From Arenibacter aquaticus (lineage in GTDB: Bacteria > Bacteroidota > Bacteroidia > Flavobacteriales > Flavobacteriaceae): a DNA stretch of 64,000 bases. This document shows positions 36,683 through 46,578 of this stretch, piece by piece. The stretch is from contig NZ_RQPJ01000003.1 of assembly GCF_003957295.1 (NCBI RefSeq), forward strand, positions 62,001 through 126,000, given 5' to 3'. The translations under genes and the position numbers were made by a program. The notes under the pieces were generated by a model that saw only the letters and a list, made by a program, of their open reading frames with translations, searched no databases and was not told the DNA's origin. Position 1 is the stretch's first letter. Every line of letters starts with the position of its first letter.

Positions 36683-38011
36683 ATGAATTTAACTGTTATT
36701 GGGACTGGCTATGTAGGCCTGGTTAGTGGTACGTGTTTTGCAGAAATGGGAAACAGAGTTACCTGTGTGGACATCGATTCAAAAAAAATTGAAAACCTGG
36801 AAAAGGGAATTATCCCCATTTACGAACCTGGTTTGGAAGCCATGGTGAGCCGTAATGTTCAGAATAAAACCCTGCATTTTAGTACCGACCTAAGTGCTAA
36901 CTTGGACAAATGTGATATTGCCTTTATAGCCGTGGGTACGCCCATGGGACAGGACGGATCTGCAGATCTCCAATATGTATTACAGGTAGCCAAGGAAATA
37001 GGGACTTCCATGCAGCACCCGTTAATTGTGGTAGATAAATCTACCGTTCCAGTAGGCACGGCAGATAAGGTAAAGGCTACTATACAGGAAGCCTTGGATA
37101 AAAGAGGACTTGCTATAGATTTTGAGGTAGTCTCCAACCCTGAATTTTTAAAGGAAGGAGATGCTATTAGCGACTTTATGAAACCAGACAGGGTAGTTAT
37201 TGGGGCCGATAATGATGAGGCCGCAAAAAAAATGAGAACCCTATACAGTCCCTTCTTTAGAAGTAGTGTAGATCGCTTGATACAAATGGACGTACGTTCT
37301 GCCGAAATGACCAAATATGTAGCCAATGCCATGTTGGCGACCAAAATTTCATTTATGAACGAAATTGCCAATATCTGTGAATTGGTGGGTGCCGATGTCA
37401 ACAAGGTCCGTATTGGAATAGGGTCCGATAGCCGAATTGGCTATAGCTTTATCTACCCTGGTAGTGGCTATGGTGGCTCTTGTTTCCCAAAGGATGTAAA
37501 GGCCTTAAAAAAGACCGCTGAAGAACACGGGTATACGGCACAATTGATCAACTCGGTAGAGGAGGTAAACAACAAGCAAAAATTTGTTATAGCCCAAAAG
37601 GTAGTCAATAGATTTGGGGAAGATTTAACAGGCAAAACCTTTGCGGTCTGGGGACTGGCTTTTAAACCGGAAACAGATGATATGCGGGAAGCTCCGGCCA
37701 TATACGTTATTAAGGAATTGGTGAAGCGGGGTGCCAGCATACAGGCCTATGATCCAAAAGCCATGGAGGAAGCTCAGCATTTTTATCTTAAAGATATTAA
37801 GGAGGTAAGCTATTGTAACTCCAAGTACGAGACCCTTAAAAATGCCGATGCCATGATCTTGTTAACAGAATGGAAGGAATTTAGGTCCCCTGATTTTGAA
37901 GAATTAAAGGTACAGCTCAATGCCCCCATTATATTTGATGGCCGAAACCAATACAATGATGCCCTTATGAAGGAACGAGGCTTTGAATACTACCAAATAG
38001 GAAAAAAATAA
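36683..38011 (+). CDS. ugd: UDP-glucose 6-dehydrogenase
   Basis: A 442-residue protein. The NAD motif is VIGTGYVGLVSGTCFAEMG at the N-terminus. The catalytic Cys is in YPGSGYGGSCFPKDVKALKK (near residue 264). The C-terminal UDP-binding domain has FAVWGLAFKPETDDMREAPA. It oxidises UDP-glucose twice to UDP-GlcA, the substrate of the epimerase at 34442. Cytoplasmic; probably cotranscribed with the flanking epimerase and dehydrogenase genes. Confidence 0.96.
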   Translation: MNLTVIGTGYVGLVSGTCFAEMGNRVTCVDIDSKKIENLEKGIIPIYEPGLEAMVSRNVQNKTLHFSTDLSANLDKCDIAFIAVGTPMGQDGSADLQYVLQVAKEIGTSMQHPLIVVDKSTVPVGTADKVKATIQEALDKRGLAIDFEVVSNPEFLKEGDAISDFMKPDRVVIGADNDEAAKKMRTLYSPFFRSSVDRLIQMDVRSAEMTKYVANAMLATKISFMNEIANICELVGADVNKVRIGIGSDSRIGYSFIYPGSGYGGSCFPKDVKALKKTAEEHGYTAQLINSVEEVNNKQKFVIAQKVVNRFGEDLTGKTFAVWGLAFKPETDDMREAPAIYVIKELVKRGASIQAYDPKAMEEAQHFYLKDIKEVSYCNSKYETLKNADAMILLTEWKEFRSPDFEELKVQLNAPIIFDGRNQYNDALMKERGFEYYQIGKK

Positions 38012-38048
38012 ATCATATATCCAACAATTAGAAACATAAATTAAAAAC

Positions 38049-39329
38049 ATGAGCAATATCAAAATAGCTGTATTAGGATTGGGATATGTAGGATTACCTT
38101 TGGCCCGTTTGTTTGCCACTAAATATCCAACTATTGGATTTGACATCAATCAATCGCGGGTAAAAGAGTTACAGGCCGGAAAAGATCATACCTTGGAGGT
38201 AGCAGACGAGGTGCTACAAGCCGTATTGACCGATACCCTAAATATGGAGACTGGGCTATATTGTTCCCATGACCTAGCGGATATTGCCGATTGTAATTAC
38301 TATATTGTTACAGTACCCACTCCTGTAGATAGTACCAACCGCCCCATCTTAACTCCCTTGTACAAGGCCAGTGAAACAGTTGGCAAGGTGCTAAAAAAAG
38401 GAGATATCGTAGTATATGAATCTACCGTATATCCTGGGGTTACAGAAGATGAATGTATCCCGGTTTTGGAAAAAATTAGTGGTTTAAAATACAATGAAGA
38501 CTTTTTTGCCGGTTATTCCCCAGAACGGATCAATCCTGGAGATAAGGAGCATACCGTAGAAAAAATCCTCAAGGTAACCTCTGGATCTACTCCTGAAATT
38601 GGAGAAAAAGTAAATGAGCTCTATGCCTCTGTAATTACTGCCGGGACCCATTTGGCTCCTAATATAAAAGTAGCAGAGGCTGCCAAGGTAATTGAAAATT
38701 CGCAACGCGACATAAATATTGCCTTTGTAAACGAATTGGCCAAGATCTTTAATCTTATGGGCATAGACACCCATGATGTGTTGGAGGCCGCTGGGACCAA
38801 ATGGAACTTCTTGCCTTTTAAACCCGGTTTGGTAGGCGGACATTGTATAGGGGTAGATCCCTACTACTTGGCCCAAAAGGCCCAAGAATACGGATACCAC
38901 CCCGAAATAATTTTGGCGGGAAGACGTATGAACGATGGCATGGGGAAATATGTAGCTTCAGAAGTGGTGAAACTCATGGTACAAAACGATATCAAGGTAA
39001 AAGGATCCAATATTTTGGTATTGGGTATCACCTTTAAGGAAAATTGCCCGGATGTAAGGAACACCAAGGCGGTTGACGTTATTCGTAATCTAAAAAGCTA
39101 CGGTGCCAATATTACCACTTATGACCCTTGGGCCTCACCGGAAGAAGTATCTCATGAATACGGGCTAACCACTACCAAAGAATTGCCAAAGGAAAAATTT
39201 GACGCCGTTGTGCTGGCAGTAGCACATAAAGAATTTTTAGAACTCGAATTACATGATTGCTGTACTGAAAATGGTGTAATCTACGATGTAAAAGGAATTC
39301 TAAAAGGTAAGGCACATAGTCGACTTTAA
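38049..39329 (+). CDS. wbpO: UDP-N-acetyl-hexosamine 6-dehydrogenase (WbpO/TviB-like)
   Basis: A 426-residue protein. The NAD motif is IAVLGLGYVGLPLARLFA. The segment TVPTPVDSTNRPILTPLYKA and the catalytic Cys in KPGLVGGHCIGVDPYYLAQK mark the UDP-HexNAc branch of the dehydrogenase family, not the glucose branch. VLGITFKENCPDVRNTKAVD is the C-terminal domain marker. WbpO and TviB act on UDP-GalNAc; the adjacent WbpP-like epimerase supports that here, though UDP-GlcNAc (WbpA) cannot be excluded. Confidence 0.92.
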   Translation: MSNIKIAVLGLGYVGLPLARLFATKYPTIGFDINQSRVKELQAGKDHTLEVADEVLQAVLTDTLNMETGLYCSHDLADIADCNYYIVTVPTPVDSTNRPILTPLYKASETVGKVLKKGDIVVYESTVYPGVTEDECIPVLEKISGLKYNEDFFAGYSPERINPGDKEHTVEKILKVTSGSTPEIGEKVNELYASVITAGTHLAPNIKVAEAAKVIENSQRDINIAFVNELAKIFNLMGIDTHDVLEAAGTKWNFLPFKPGLVGGHCIGVDPYYLAQKAQEYGYHPEIILAGRRMNDGMGKYVASEVVKLMVQNDIKVKGSNILVLGITFKENCPDVRNTKAVDVIRNLKSYGANITTYDPWASPEEVSHEYGLTTTKELPKEKFDAVVLAVAHKEFLELELHDCCTENGVIYDVKGILKGKAHSRL

Positions 39330-39347
39330 TCGAAAAATATAGAGTAA

Positions 39348-40700
39348 TTGAAAATTTCTAAATTAAATCTTGAAGGTAGTTTTCAATTTTTAAAAAAAAA
39401 TCTGAACCAACAGTTTATTAAAAATGTAATAACTGTTGGTTTTGTCAGCTTATTGATAAAGGCACTGGGATTTTACAAGGAATTGGTAATCGCCCAGGAG
39501 TTTGGATTATCTGAATTATTGGACACCTTTCTAATCGCCATTTTAATACCTGGTTTTATAAGTACTGTTTTTTTAAGTTCTTATAAGAATGTATTTATTC
39601 CAAACTATATTTCCGAATTAAAACAAAAAGGAGATATTAGCTCTTTTCAAACGACGAGCTTTTTGGTTACCCTATCTATTGGGCTTTTTTTTATATTAAT
39701 TACTTATTTGTTTTCTGATGTATATCTGGAAACCTTTTTTGCCGGCCACACCAACTCGTACTACGACTTAATTAAGTTACAACTGCACTATATACTTCCC
39801 TGCTTGATATTTTGGGCCGTTTCCTCTTTACTTACTGGTCTTTTAAATATAGATAACGAATATTTTTTCGCGTCCTTCGGGTCCTTATTTATGACCATAA
39901 GTATTATTGTGTGTTTATTATTTTTTAAAGAGGCCTTAAAAGAAAAGGTTTTGGCAGTAGGCATGCTCATCGGAAGTTTTCTGGATTTTCTCTTTCTTTT
40001 AGGGATTTCCATTAAACGGAAAATTATACATATTGGAACGCCCGATTTTAAAAGTAAAAATATACGTATCCTCATAAAACAGGTCCCGGCCAAGATATCC
40101 TCTTCCTTAATCAACGGTCTAAACCCAATTGTGGACCAGTATTTTTCCGCCCAATTGGTTGTAGGGTCTATCGCCGCCTTAAGTTATGGTCTAAAAATTC
40201 CGGCATTTATAATTGGGCTAATCGGTATAGCCTTAGGCAATGTACTACTACCCTATTTCTCTAGTCAAGCCGTAGAAAACTACCAAAAGACTTATAAGCT
40301 CTTGCAAAAAATGCTGCTATACAATTTTATTGGCTGCACATTATTGGCGTTGGGCTTAATTCTATTCTCCGAACCTATTGTTTCCTTAGTATACGAAAGA
40401 AATGCATTTAAACCAGATGATACTCAAATAGTCTATAGGGTACAACAAATGTATTTATTGCAAATTCCTTTTTATGTTATGGGCATGATTATGAACCGTT
40501 ACCTCACAGCCATTAATAAAAATAATTTTTTAGTGGTTACCTCAACAATAAGTTTGCTTTTAAATATTATTTTAAATTATATTCTAATTAGGGCCATGGG
40601 CTTATACGGTCTGGCCTTGGGAACTTCTATTGTTTCCTTAACCAATACCGTCGTAATTTATTTTTATATTAATAGAATAAACAAATTGCAACATGTTTAG
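39348..40700 (+). CDS. Polysaccharide flippase, MurJ/MviN-like (Wzx role)
   Basis: A 450-residue protein with about 12-14 membrane helices. It opens NVITVGFVSLLIKALGFYKE, then LVIAQEFGLSELLDTFLIA, the MurJ-like start, and has later LPYFSSQAVENY and YERNAFKPDD segments typical of the family. An in-frame stop sits directly before a TTG at 39348 and no in-frame ATG occurs for well over 100 codons, so TTG is the start. It would flip the lipid-linked repeat unit. The last 8 bases overlap the GT2 gene. Confidence 0.88.
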   Translation: MKISKLNLEGSFQFLKKNLNQQFIKNVITVGFVSLLIKALGFYKELVIAQEFGLSELLDTFLIAILIPGFISTVFLSSYKNVFIPNYISELKQKGDISSFQTTSFLVTLSIGLFFILITYLFSDVYLETFFAGHTNSYYDLIKLQLHYILPCLIFWAVSSLLTGLLNIDNEYFFASFGSLFMTISIIVCLLFFKEALKEKVLAVGMLIGSFLDFLFLLGISIKRKIIHIGTPDFKSKNIRILIKQVPAKISSSLINGLNPIVDQYFSAQLVVGSIAALSYGLKIPAFIIGLIGIALGNVLLPYFSSQAVENYQKTYKLLQKMLLYNFIGCTLLALGLILFSEPIVSLVYERNAFKPDDTQIVYRVQQMYLLQIPFYVMGMIMNRYLTAINKNNFLVVTSTISLLLNIILNYILIRAMGLYGLALGTSIVSLTNTVVIYFYINRINKLQHV

Positions 40701-41586
40701 TGTTATTACCCCTACATACAACAGAGAAAACACCTTAGAGCGTGTGTATGATTCCCTTAAGGCCCAAACCTTTAAAAATTTTCATTGGGTAATAGTAGAT
40801 GATGCCAGTACGGATAACACCGAGGAATTGGTGTACAAATGGATTAAGCAAAATCCCGAGCTAAATATTGAGTACTTTAAGTTACCTGAAAACAAAGGAA
40901 AGCCATATGCCCTTAATTTTGGTTTTGATTATTGTAAAGAACCTATCACCATTATAGCCGACAGTGATGACTCCTTTGAACCCCATACCTTGTCTGATTT
41001 AAAAGCAATTTGGGATACTGTAGATAACTCCATAAACGGAGATAGAATAGCTTCTGTATGGACTTTGGTAAAGGACGAGAACAATCAACTGGTAGGAGAA
41101 GAATTCCCAAAAGATTTTTGGCAAGTAAGTTTTAAGGAACGTATTTTAGATTTAAAAAGACCTACCAAAGGAGAAAAATGGCATAGTTGGCGAACAGCAA
41201 TACTTCAGGACTATAAGATGTGTTACAACCCCAATTCCTTTATAGGCGAAAGTGCCACCTGGTATAGAATAAACAAAGACTATGATTTTTTATGTCTAAA
41301 CCGTATTCACAGAAAATACTGGCATACGGAAGATGGGCTTATTCATCAAAAAAAGTCCAAATTAAAAACAGCTAAAATTAAATATTATACTTCATACCAT
41401 CAATTAAAACCTTCTACACTTGGTGAATTAATACGATATCCCCATTTAAGAACCCTTGCTTTTGAATTCACCAACGCCAGCTTTTATTATTCTGATAAAT
41501 ATAAAAAGCTTAGTTTATGGAAAAGAGGTTTGTGTTTTTTACTATTCCTATCAAAAATACCTAAACGCCTAATATCCAAAATATGA
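40693..41586 (+). CDS. Family 2 glycosyltransferase
   Basis: A 297-residue cytoplasmic GT-A enzyme. It opens FSVITPTYNRENTLERVYDS, has VIVDDASTDNTEE (nucleotide site) and the DxD-type metal motif IADSDDSFEP. The C-terminal part is basic (KLSLWKRGLCFLLF), suggesting membrane association. It adds one sugar to the lipid-linked unit. It overlaps the flippase gene by 8 bases and the polymerase gene by 4. Confidence 0.93.
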   Translation: MFSVITPTYNRENTLERVYDSLKAQTFKNFHWVIVDDASTDNTEELVYKWIKQNPELNIEYFKLPENKGKPYALNFGFDYCKEPITIIADSDDSFEPHTLSDLKAIWDTVDNSINGDRIASVWTLVKDENNQLVGEEFPKDFWQVSFKERILDLKRPTKGEKWHSWRTAILQDYKMCYNPNSFIGESATWYRINKDYDFLCLNRIHRKYWHTEDGLIHQKKSKLKTAKIKYYTSYHQLKPSTLGELIRYPHLRTLAFEFTNASFYYSDKYKKLSLWKRGLCFLLFLSKIPKRLISKI

Positions 41587-42674
41587 TAGAAATAATCAAG
41601 TGGTTCTGTTTAGGGTTAATTGTACTTAACGCCCCTACTTTTGGTTTACATGCATTTGGTTCAGCTGCTGGAAGTATACTTAGTGCCTTGACTTTTGGAA
41701 TGCCCTTGGTTTATGCTATATTGGTAAAAAATGTTCACATTTTAAAAATATATCTAGCCATTGGCCTTGGTTATTTCTTAATATCCGGTATCCAGTTTTA
41801 TAATGGTGTTGAGTCCGATTATTTTAGTAAATTCTACAAGTTTCTAATATTAGTAATACTAGGAGGAGCTATTGCCAAAAACACTAGTAAAAAAGAATTG
41901 TTCTGGTTATTAATAATAGGATCCAGTTCTGTTATAGCCAATGCCATCTTTTTTACTGATACATATGGAAGGTACAGTGGTTTTTATTTAGACCCCAACG
42001 CAGCAGGCTTTATTTGTATCACTGGATATGGCTTATCCTATGGCATGGAAAAGGGAAAACTAAAACTTTTGGGTCAGTTCATATTTACTTTTGCCGGCTT
42101 TCTCACCTTTTCTAGAACCTTTATTCTTTTGTGGATTCTTCTCAACCTAATAGCTTTAAAGATAAATCCAAAAAATATTAGAATTTTTGCAATAGGTGCC
42201 GTGGTAATAATTTTGCTCATTTCCTTTTCTGAGGCATTAAAACTAAATGTAGTACGGTTTAATCAATTAAAAGCCTTGGTTTCCAATGAAAAAGTGTCCA
42301 CCCAAGAACTCAATGAGGATTCAAGGACTGCCACATGGGCTACGTTTTATGACTATGTTTTAGACAAACCTTTATTAGGAAATGGTTATGGATCTTTTCA
42401 AACAAATGGACTAAATAGGGTTGGCCCACACAATTCCTTTCTTTTGGTAATTGGTGAAGCTGGTGTTTTTATTTTATTAATTTTTCTTGGATATCACATA
42501 TATCTATTGTACCAAGGCGCCTACTTATTTACCTCGTCACCACACATTGTAATGATGACAATTGGTTTATTTTTATTTTTGTTGACCAATCACAATTATT
42601 TTACGGCCTACTATTTAATACTACTGTCCATGTGGATCTTAACACAAATAAAACAGCCATTAGATGAAAATTGA
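41583..42674 (+). CDS. O-antigen ligase/polymerase-like protein (Wzy role)
   Basis: A 363-residue protein with about 10 membrane helices. The large periplasmic loop has the Wzy_C pattern: SRTATWATFYDYVLDKPLLG, then NGYGSF and GPHNSFLLVIGEAGVF. It would polymerise the flipped repeat unit in the periplasm. Start and stop overlap the neighbouring glycosyltransferase genes by 4 and 11 bases, so they are translationally coupled. Confidence 0.88.
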   Translation: MIEIIKWFCLGLIVLNAPTFGLHAFGSAAGSILSALTFGMPLVYAILVKNVHILKIYLAIGLGYFLISGIQFYNGVESDYFSKFYKFLILVILGGAIAKNTSKKELFWLLIIGSSSVIANAIFFTDTYGRYSGFYLDPNAAGFICITGYGLSYGMEKGKLKLLGQFIFTFAGFLTFSRTFILLWILLNLIALKINPKNIRIFAIGAVVIILLISFSEALKLNVVRFNQLKALVSNEKVSTQELNEDSRTATWATFYDYVLDKPLLGNGYGSFQTNGLNRVGPHNSFLLVIGEAGVFILLIFLGYHIYLLYQGAYLFTSSPHIVMMTIGLFLFLLTNHNYFTAYYLILLSMWILTQIKQPLDEN

Positions 42675-43743
42675 TTTTATAATAGGCTCCCTAACTGGAG
42701 GCGGAGCGGAGCGCGTTTTGGTTTTACTTGCTAATTATTTTGTTGAAAATGGACATACGGTAAGGATAATTACATTTTATGATGGGGATGCTTATGAGTT
42801 GGATTCCAGAATTTCCCGTGTTAGATTACACGGAGGCAAAATAAAGAATCATAAAATTAGGAGTTTAAAAAATTTAATTGGTTTCTATAGGATAAAAGAC
42901 AACAGGCCCAACGTAATAATATCCTTTATCACCCAAACCAACCTAGTATCCATAATTGTTGCCAAAATTTATGACATCAACATAATTGTATCAGAACACA
43001 ATAGTTACCTGAGAGCACAGCACCCCAAGTATCTTACCAATTTTACCCGTACTTTTTTATATCCGTTGGCCAATTACCTTACTGTTCTAACAAGTTTTGA
43101 CATAGAGTATTATAAAAAGAAAAAGGTTAATGTAGTTGTAATGCCCAATCCTTGTTCCTTTGCCCCCATTGTTGAACATAATAAAACTAAAGATAAAACA
43201 ATACTAGCAATAGGAAATTTAGATAGATATCACCACAAAGGTTTCGACAATCTCTTAACATTAATAGCTCCAGTACTTCATAATCACAAGGATTGGACTT
43301 TAAAAATTATTGGTGGCGGGGAAAAGGGCTTAAAATTTTTAACCAAATTAGTAAATCAACACAACATTCAAGATCAAGTAATCTTCACTGGATTTAGAAA
43401 GGATGTCAATCAAATAATGCAGCGGTCCGAAGTTTTCATTCTTTCTTCTCGTTATGAAGGACTTCCAATGGTATTGTTAGAAGCCATGTCCCAAGGGATG
43501 GCCTGTATCGCCTATGACTGCAAAACCGGACCAGCGGATATTATTGAAAATGGTAAAAATGGATTATTGATTGAAGATCAAAATAGTGAAGCCATGCAAA
43601 AAGAATTATCAAAACTACTTCACGACAATGCCCTACGCAATAAATTAAGAAACCATGCCGTTCAAAGCTTGAATAGATTTTCGATGGAAAATATTGGCCA
43701 GCAGTGGGAACAAATATTTAGCAAATTGCCGATACGCGAATAA
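42664..43743 (+). CDS. Family 4 glycosyltransferase
   Basis: A 359-residue GT-B enzyme. The N-terminal acceptor domain opens IDFIIGSLTGGGAERVLVLL. The donor domain holds GNLDRYHHKGFDNLL and the E-x7-E motif in YEGLPMVLLEAMSQGMA. No signal peptide; acts on the cytoplasmic face. The specific linkage is unknown. It overlaps the polymerase gene by 11 bases. Confidence 0.93.
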   Translation: MKIDFIIGSLTGGGAERVLVLLANYFVENGHTVRIITFYDGDAYELDSRISRVRLHGGKIKNHKIRSLKNLIGFYRIKDNRPNVIISFITQTNLVSIIVAKIYDINIIVSEHNSYLRAQHPKYLTNFTRTFLYPLANYLTVLTSFDIEYYKKKKVNVVVMPNPCSFAPIVEHNKTKDKTILAIGNLDRYHHKGFDNLLTLIAPVLHNHKDWTLKIIGGGEKGLKFLTKLVNQHNIQDQVIFTGFRKDVNQIMQRSEVFILSSRYEGLPMVLLEAMSQGMACIAYDCKTGPADIIENGKNGLLIEDQNSEAMQKELSKLLHDNALRNKLRNHAVQSLNRFSMENIGQQWEQIFSKLPIRE

Positions 43744-43769
43744 AGAGATTAAATCATTAATAAACTATT

Positions 43770-44324
43770 ATGAGCTTAGTTAGTATATTTAAATTGTTAA
43801 AAGACTATTATCTTAGATTCTCAAAAACTGGTGTGGACTACGCTAGATATAAAGGTGTAAAGGTAGGAAATGATTGCAGAATATTTACGACCTCACTTGG
43901 TACGGAGCCATGGCTAATCTCTATTGGTAATAAGGTCACGGTTACTTCCGGAGTCCGGTTTCTAACCCATGACGGATCTACATGGTTGTTTAATGATGAA
44001 AAAGGTAGACGTGAATTATTTAAAAGAGTCAAGGTAGGAAACAACGTCTTTATAGGTATCAATTCCATCATCATGCCGGGAGTAGTAATAGAAGACAAAG
44101 TAATTGTTGCTGCTGGCAGCGTAGTTACTAAATCCGTACCATCAGGTGTTATTGTGGGCGGAAATCCTGCGAGAATAATTGGTGACTATAAAAAGCATGA
44201 AGAAAACATTCTAAAAAACTGTGTTTCCAGACAAGAAATGGACTTCTCTAAAGATTACAGGCCTAGAGTAGAAGAAGTTGTAGATACTAGCACAAAAAAT
44301 TATATGAAAAAACAACCCAGTTAA
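43770..44324 (+). CDS. Hexapeptide-repeat O-acyltransferase (LbH/XAT type)
   Basis: A 184-residue protein. Left-handed beta-helix repeats include [20 protein letters not shown] and [20 protein letters not shown], then [10 protein letters not shown], the usual close of sugar acetyltransferases. [20 protein letters not shown] contains the catalytic His region. It probably acetylates a sugar of the repeat unit. Its stop directly abuts the start of the next glycosyltransferase gene. Confidence 0.9.
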   Translation: MSLVSIFKLLKDYYLRFSKTGVDYARYKGVKVGNDCRIFTTSLGTEPWLISIGNKVTVTSGVRFLTHDGSTWLFNDEKGRRELFKRVKVGNNVFIGINSIIMPGVVIEDKVIVAAGSVVTKSVPSGVIVGGNPARIIGDYKKHEENILKNCVSRQEMDFSKDYRPRVEEVVDTSTKNYMKKQPS

Positions 44325-45434
44325 ATGAATTATTCCTCAAAAATAAAAATTACTTTTATATTACCTTCATTACGTGCAGGGGGAGCCGAACGTGTAATGT
44401 CATTTGTTGCCCAAAATATTAATTCAAAAATATTTGATGTTACTCTTCTCATTGTAGGATATGAAAAAGATAGTCAGTACAATGTCAGTGGAATTAATCT
44501 CATCTTTCTGAATGAATCCAGAGTTTTAAAGGCTATACCTAAGTTACTTCGATATTTATGGATCTCAAAACAAGATATCATAATTAGTGCCATTGGACAC
44601 CTTAATACTGTTATGGGCTTATTATCTATATTCACTCCTAAGACTAAATTTATTGCAAGAGAAGTAAATGTAAACAGTGTGTTAAAAGAACATTCAGAAA
44701 ATAAACCACTAGTTGGCTTTCATTTCATAAGCTCATTAAGTAAAAGGTTTATGGACAAAATAATTTGTCAATCCAATGATATGGCTGCTGATGTTATAAA
44801 TAATTCTAAGGTCAATAAAAATAAAATTATCATTATCAATAATCCCATATCTAAAAAATTTCAAGCAAAAAAGGACGACAACCAAAACTTCAGCGAATTA
44901 TTAAAATTTATTACAGTGGGTAGGTTGGCTAAGCAAAAAGGGCATCTACGTATACTTGAAGCCTTACATAAGCTAAATATCCCTTTTCATTATACCATTG
45001 TGGGAGATGGCCCAGAAAAAGACGTCATTTTTGATACTATTTCGGAATATGAACTTGACACAAGCGTTACGCATATACCTTATACGACCAAGGTAGAAGA
45101 GTATTTGGCCAAGAATGATATATTTTTACAAGGGTCATATGTTGAAGGATTTCCAAACGCACTATTAGAAAGCTGTGCCGTTGGCACCCCTGTTCTGGCC
45201 TTTGAGGCTCCGGGTGGGATTGACGAAATAATTGAAGAGGGAGTTAATGGATACATAGCTCATTCCATTGAGGACTATGTTAATAAAATAGAATTATTAA
45301 GTAAATCGTTAAAGGTTCTTAAACCTCGTCAGGTTAGTAACTCGGTATTATCCAAGTACAGTTCAGAAAAAATACTATCACAGTACGAAAATCTATTCAT
45401 TAGTCTTATTGAACCTAATAACCTAAATACATGA
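44325..45434 (+). CDS. Family 4 glycosyltransferase
   Basis: A 369-residue GT-B protein. It opens KITFILPSLRAGGAERVMSF. The donor domain has FITVGRLAKQKGHLRILEAL, IVGDGPEKD and the E-x7-E motif in YVEGFPNALLESCAVG. The start codon follows the acyltransferase stop with no gap, and the stop overlaps the next gene by 4 bases (ATGA). Confidence 0.93.
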   Translation: MNYSSKIKITFILPSLRAGGAERVMSFVAQNINSKIFDVTLLIVGYEKDSQYNVSGINLIFLNESRVLKAIPKLLRYLWISKQDIIISAIGHLNTVMGLLSIFTPKTKFIAREVNVNSVLKEHSENKPLVGFHFISSLSKRFMDKIICQSNDMAADVINNSKVNKNKIIIINNPISKKFQAKKDDNQNFSELLKFITVGRLAKQKGHLRILEALHKLNIPFHYTIVGDGPEKDVIFDTISEYELDTSVTHIPYTTKVEEYLAKNDIFLQGSYVEGFPNALLESCAVGTPVLAFEAPGGIDEIIEEGVNGYIAHSIEDYVNKIELLSKSLKVLKPRQVSNSVLSKYSSEKILSQYENLFISLIEPNNLNT

Positions 45435-46522
45435 AAGTTCTACAATTAATTAATTCGTTGGCTGCTGGAGGTGCTGAAAAATTGTTAGTCGATTCTGTTA
45501 TTGGGTATCATAACCGAGGAATTAAAGTAGACATTCTACTTTTGCGGGGAGGGTCATCACCCTTTACAGATAAACTAAAAAAATACCCGAATATCAAAAT
45601 TTATGATTTAGGAATAAAAACAAATGTTTACAATCCAAAACTTATATTTTTTCTTCATAAGCACTTCAAAAATTACGATATTATTCATGTTCATCTATTT
45701 CCTGCATTGTACTGGGCTTCGTTTACTAGGTTTTTCAATAAATCCAAATACAAAATGCTCCTAACAGAGCATAGTACCAATAATAAAAGAAGGAACAATC
45801 CCCTATTTCAATTTGTTGATAAAATAATATATAAACAATATGATTACATTGTCCCTATATCGGATTCCGCTTCAAAAAACTTAAAAAATCATTTGGGTCT
45901 TTCATATAACAATATCAAAACAATCAACAATGGAATAGACCTTAAAATAATTCGAAATGCTAAAGCCTATTCAAAAAGTAGTCTTAATTTAAATGAAGAG
46001 GATTTTGTGCTAATTCAAGTGTCCAGTTTTCGGTACCCAAAAGACCAGAAAACGGTAATAAAGGCATTGAACTTTTTGCCAAAAAATGTTCATTTATTAT
46101 TGGTTGGAGAGGGCCCCTTAAAACAGGAAGCTCAAGATTTTACCCACTTATTGAACTTATCCAACAGAGTACATTTTTTAAATTTAAGAACTGATGTGCC
46201 AGAACTTCTTAAAACAGCAGATATAGCAATACTTTCATCCCATTATGAAGGACTATCATTATCAAGTGTTGAAGGGCTCGCATCGGGAAAGCCATTCCTT
46301 TCCACAGAGGCGCCCGGATTAACAGACGTAGTGGAAGGCGCTGGACTTCTATTCCCAATTGGTGATGAGCAAAAGTTAGCAGAAATCATTACTAAACTAA
46401 AAAATGAGGAATCTTTCTATTCTGAAATATCTAAAAAAGGAGTAGAAAGATCCAAGAATTACGACATAGAATTGATGATAGATCAATATTTAGAACTTTA
46501 CTATATCATGGTAAAAAATTAG
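45431..46522 (+). CDS. Family 4 glycosyltransferase
   Basis: A 363-residue GT-B protein. It opens KVLQLINSLAAGGAEKLLVD. HVHLFPALYWAS and LTEHSTNNKRR lie in the acceptor domain. The donor domain has LLVGEGPLKQEAQD and E-x7-E in YEGLSLSSVEGLASG. It is the third of four GT4 genes in this run. Confidence 0.93.
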   Translation: MKVLQLINSLAAGGAEKLLVDSVIGYHNRGIKVDILLLRGGSSPFTDKLKKYPNIKIYDLGIKTNVYNPKLIFFLHKHFKNYDIIHVHLFPALYWASFTRFFNKSKYKMLLTEHSTNNKRRNNPLFQFVDKIIYKQYDYIVPISDSASKNLKNHLGLSYNNIKTINNGIDLKIIRNAKAYSKSSLNLNEEDFVLIQVSSFRYPKDQKTVIKALNFLPKNVHLLLVGEGPLKQEAQDFTHLLNLSNRVHFLNLRTDVPELLKTADIAILSSHYEGLSLSSVEGLASGKPFLSTEAPGLTDVVEGAGLLFPIGDEQKLAEIITKLKNEESFYSEISKKGVERSKNYDIELMIDQYLELYYIMVKN

Positions 46523-46578
46523 CCATACAGTGAATAAACAAGAATTACCAGTTCATTTAAAATGCCAATTAGTTTAGA

